DNA from: Flectonema sp. DT1601
Taxonomy: Eukaryota; Euglenozoa; Diplonemea; Diplonemida; Diplonemidae
Assembly (NCBI GenBank): GCA_964019425.1
Contig: OZ025861.1
Location: 1 to 64,000 of the forward strand
Direction of reading: 5' to 3'
Length of the DNA stretch: 64,000 nt
The notes under the pieces are model-generated. The model made no database searches. It was not told the DNA's origin and worked only from the letters and a program-made list of their open reading frames with translations. Position numbers and translations under genes: made by a program. Below, in pieces: positions 62,523 to 64,000 of the stretch. How positions within the stretch are numbered: position 1 is the first letter of the stretch; each line of letters begins with the position of its first letter.

Positions 62523-63650
62523 CTACACCTCTGGTGGAGGTAACGGCATCGGAGACGCTAGTGCTACATCAATAACAGCCTGCTGTTCTTTGATGTTGTC
62601 GAGTTCAGAGCGAAGCTTCTCAAGAGTCTCAGTCAGCTTAACTTCTTTCTGTTGCAACCGACTTGCAATAATTGAAGTATGTGGTATTAAGTATTTCAGT
62701 TCTGGGTCTGTTGGTGACTCCTGACTTGCTGCTTCAACAGCTGTAAACTTCTCGCGAATGACGTGCTTTTCGACTTGGAGATTGCGAAGACAAATTTGAA
62801 CATCATGAATCCGACTTTCACAACGAACTTTATAACGGTGAATAGCAGAGCGAAGGGACGATAAACTTTCTAAGTCAGAAACAGTATGATAACGTAATTC
62901 TGATGAGCTACCCGACACAAAAGTATCAACAGTTTGCGTAACCGCATCCCCCACTAAAGGGACTAAAGGATACTGATATAACTTTTGTGGTGGAGTAATA
63001 TCAGGTAGTGAACCTATAGAAGTAATTCCTACTAATTCTTGACCAGTAGATTCGTAAGGAGGTGAAGCAGTAATGTCAAGTATTGTTGTTGGAGGTTGTT
63101 CAATAGAAGTCGTGTCGTATTCGTAATCAGAATGACGAGAGGTGTAATTATCTCCTTCAGATCCTTCAGACTCTCGAGATGATGATTTGCAAGTAGTAGT
63201 TGTCGGATTTGATGTGGTTTTCTTCTGCGTGCGATTTCTGTATCTCGCAAGACGTTTGTTTGATTCACCTGTCGTTGGTTCAGTTGGTTTTTCCATAGTA
63301 GTTGTTTTGGTCATCGGTGTTACAAGAATAGACTTACTTAGTATTTTTTTCATTGCGTCAATTTCATTCTTTAGATCATTCATACCACTCCGTAGAAGAG
63401 AAGTGTCGTCGTTGAGTTTTGTTTTTACTTCTCTCTCTTGTTTTAGTTGATTTCCCTCTATGAAAGTCATTTGTCTTTGTAGTGTTCTACTCATAATGTT
63501 TACCTGTCGAATCTCTTCAGCGCATGAGATGAATTCATTACTTCCACAACTGCTGCTTGATTCTGTTGATGATTTCGAGAAACATGAGTCGTCGTCACCT
63601 TCCATCACTCTGGATACCATTTTACCAACAGCATCACTACACCAGGTCAT
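62523..63650 (-). CDS. Uncharacterised coiled-coil protein, 375 aa
   Basis: The frame starts MTWCSDAVGKMVSRVMEGDD; MVSRVMEG is an alternative start. Helical segments are RTLQRQMTFIEGNQLKQERE (about 55-75), NDLKNEIDAMKKILSKSILV, and a C-terminal coiled coil (RLQQKEVKLTETLEKLRSEL, about 330-350). A Thr/Ser-rich linker holds RYRNRTQKKTTSNPTTTTCK. It ends PMPLPPPEV. The acceptor ACATTTCAG is about 37 nt upstream; between them lies ATGTTCATATGA, a minimal upstream ORF whose stop overlaps the main ATG. A cis-spliced upstream exon is also possible, since the frame is open back to the acceptor. Confidence 0.6.
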   Translation of the reverse strand: MTWCSDAVGKMVSRVMEGDDDSCFSKSSTESSSSCGSNEFISCAEEIRQVNIMSRTLQRQMTFIEGNQLKQEREVKTKLNDDTSLLRSGMNDLKNEIDAMKKILSKSILVTPMTKTTTMEKPTEPTTGESNKRLARYRNRTQKKTTSNPTTTTCKSSSRESEGSEGDNYTSRHSDYEYDTTSIEQPPTTILDITASPPYESTGQELVGITSIGSLPDITPPQKLYQYPLVPLVGDAVTQTVDTFVSGSSSELRYHTVSDLESLSSLRSAIHRYKVRCESRIHDVQICLRNLQVEKHVIREKFTAVEAASQESPTDPELKYLIPHTSIIASRLQQKEVKLTETLEKLRSELDNIKEQQAVIDVALASPMPLPPPEV

Positions 63651-64000
63651 ATGAACATCAGGGGGTGTGGGTGTTTGGTTTTCTGAAATGTTAATATGAT
63701 CAGTGTGGTTGGAAGTAAATGAAATAATAATCGTCGTCTCCCTCTCTCGTCCTTCTGAGATAATGAATGTGCTGTACAGAGGTAGTTATTTTTTTGTTTA
63801 ACAAAAAAGGAAATTTTTTTTTTGTTTTACTTTTTGAAAAAAACGGTCACATTAACAAACTATCAAAAATAAAATAAAAAAAGAAAGGAAAACCCCAACC
63901 AACAACAAAAGTAGAAATGGTCAACGGTAAAGGAACTCGTCGTGAGCTTGTTGCACGACATAGAGAAGGGGGGGGAACTTATTTTTATTATCCCCCACAT
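63651..64000. other. Right-end flank
   Basis: AT-rich with poly-T/A runs. A plus-strand ATG at 63916 opens a frame to the window end (MVNGKGTRRELVARH...), which is too short to judge. No minus-strand gene seen. Confidence 0.3.

Noticed and set aside
63916-64000. Plus-strand gene start at the right edge
   Set aside because: Only 28 codons are visible, Gly-rich from a G9 run, with no supporting signal.

Overview
This window looks like nuclear DNA of a flagellated protist, most likely a euglenozoan that is not a kinetoplastid (diplonemid- or euglenid-like). Four things point there. Nearly every convincing gene, about 25 over 60 kb, lies on the minus strand, as in polycistronically transcribed clusters. 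Most start codons sit 8-40 nt downstream of a pyrimidine-AG, like spliced-leader acceptor sites with very short 5' UTRs. The eL21 N-terminus (MVHSYGY) and its IVWNVTPR segment resemble the trypanosomatid form as I remember it. Tandemly repeated box C/D-like snoRNA units are also typical of the group. Unlike kinetoplastids, many genes here carry short (64-86 nt) cis introns with GTATGT- or GTTTG-like donors. The lineage is an inference; no search was run.

Layout, left to right. 1-2.1 kb: 5'-truncated non-LTR retrotransposon with an RNase H domain. 2.6-6.2 kb: an unknown gene, ribosomal protein eL21, and an ankyrin plus ADP-ribosyltransferase-like protein. 6.5-11.8 kb: a giant protein with two nucleotide-cyclase-like domains. 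12.9-15.3 kb: a double cold-shock-domain RGG protein and a small unknown gene, whose 5' end has been tandemly duplicated up to 16.1 kb. 17.5-28.3 kb: scramblase-like protein, YKT6, a His-rich protein, a large DEP-domain protein, two tandem SET proteins, and a divergent mitochondrial carrier. 28.7-31.3 kb: 11 copies of a 76-nt box C/D-like unit separated by three classes of spacer. 31.5-42.7 kb: PRP6, the tiny intron-split OST4, an armadillo (RSPH14-like) protein, SAMHD1, an RRM-like protein, a DUF4326 protein and a B-box-like membrane protein. 43.2-48.4 kb: a 1732-aa unknown protein. 48.5-50.3 kb: a 1.77-kb insertion bounded by ~170-bp terminal inverted repeats. 50.5-63.7 kb: small unknown proteins, a 1400-aa low-complexity protein with internal repeats, CFAP119, a TrpD-TrpC fusion, and two unknown proteins.

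Neighbouring genes are functionally unrelated (translation, splicing, secretion, cilium, tryptophan synthesis, dNTP control). That suits transcription-unit clusters rather than functional operons. Intergenic stretches are AT-rich with many long poly-A/T tracts. Intron-exon joins were worked out by hand from reading frame and splice signals.
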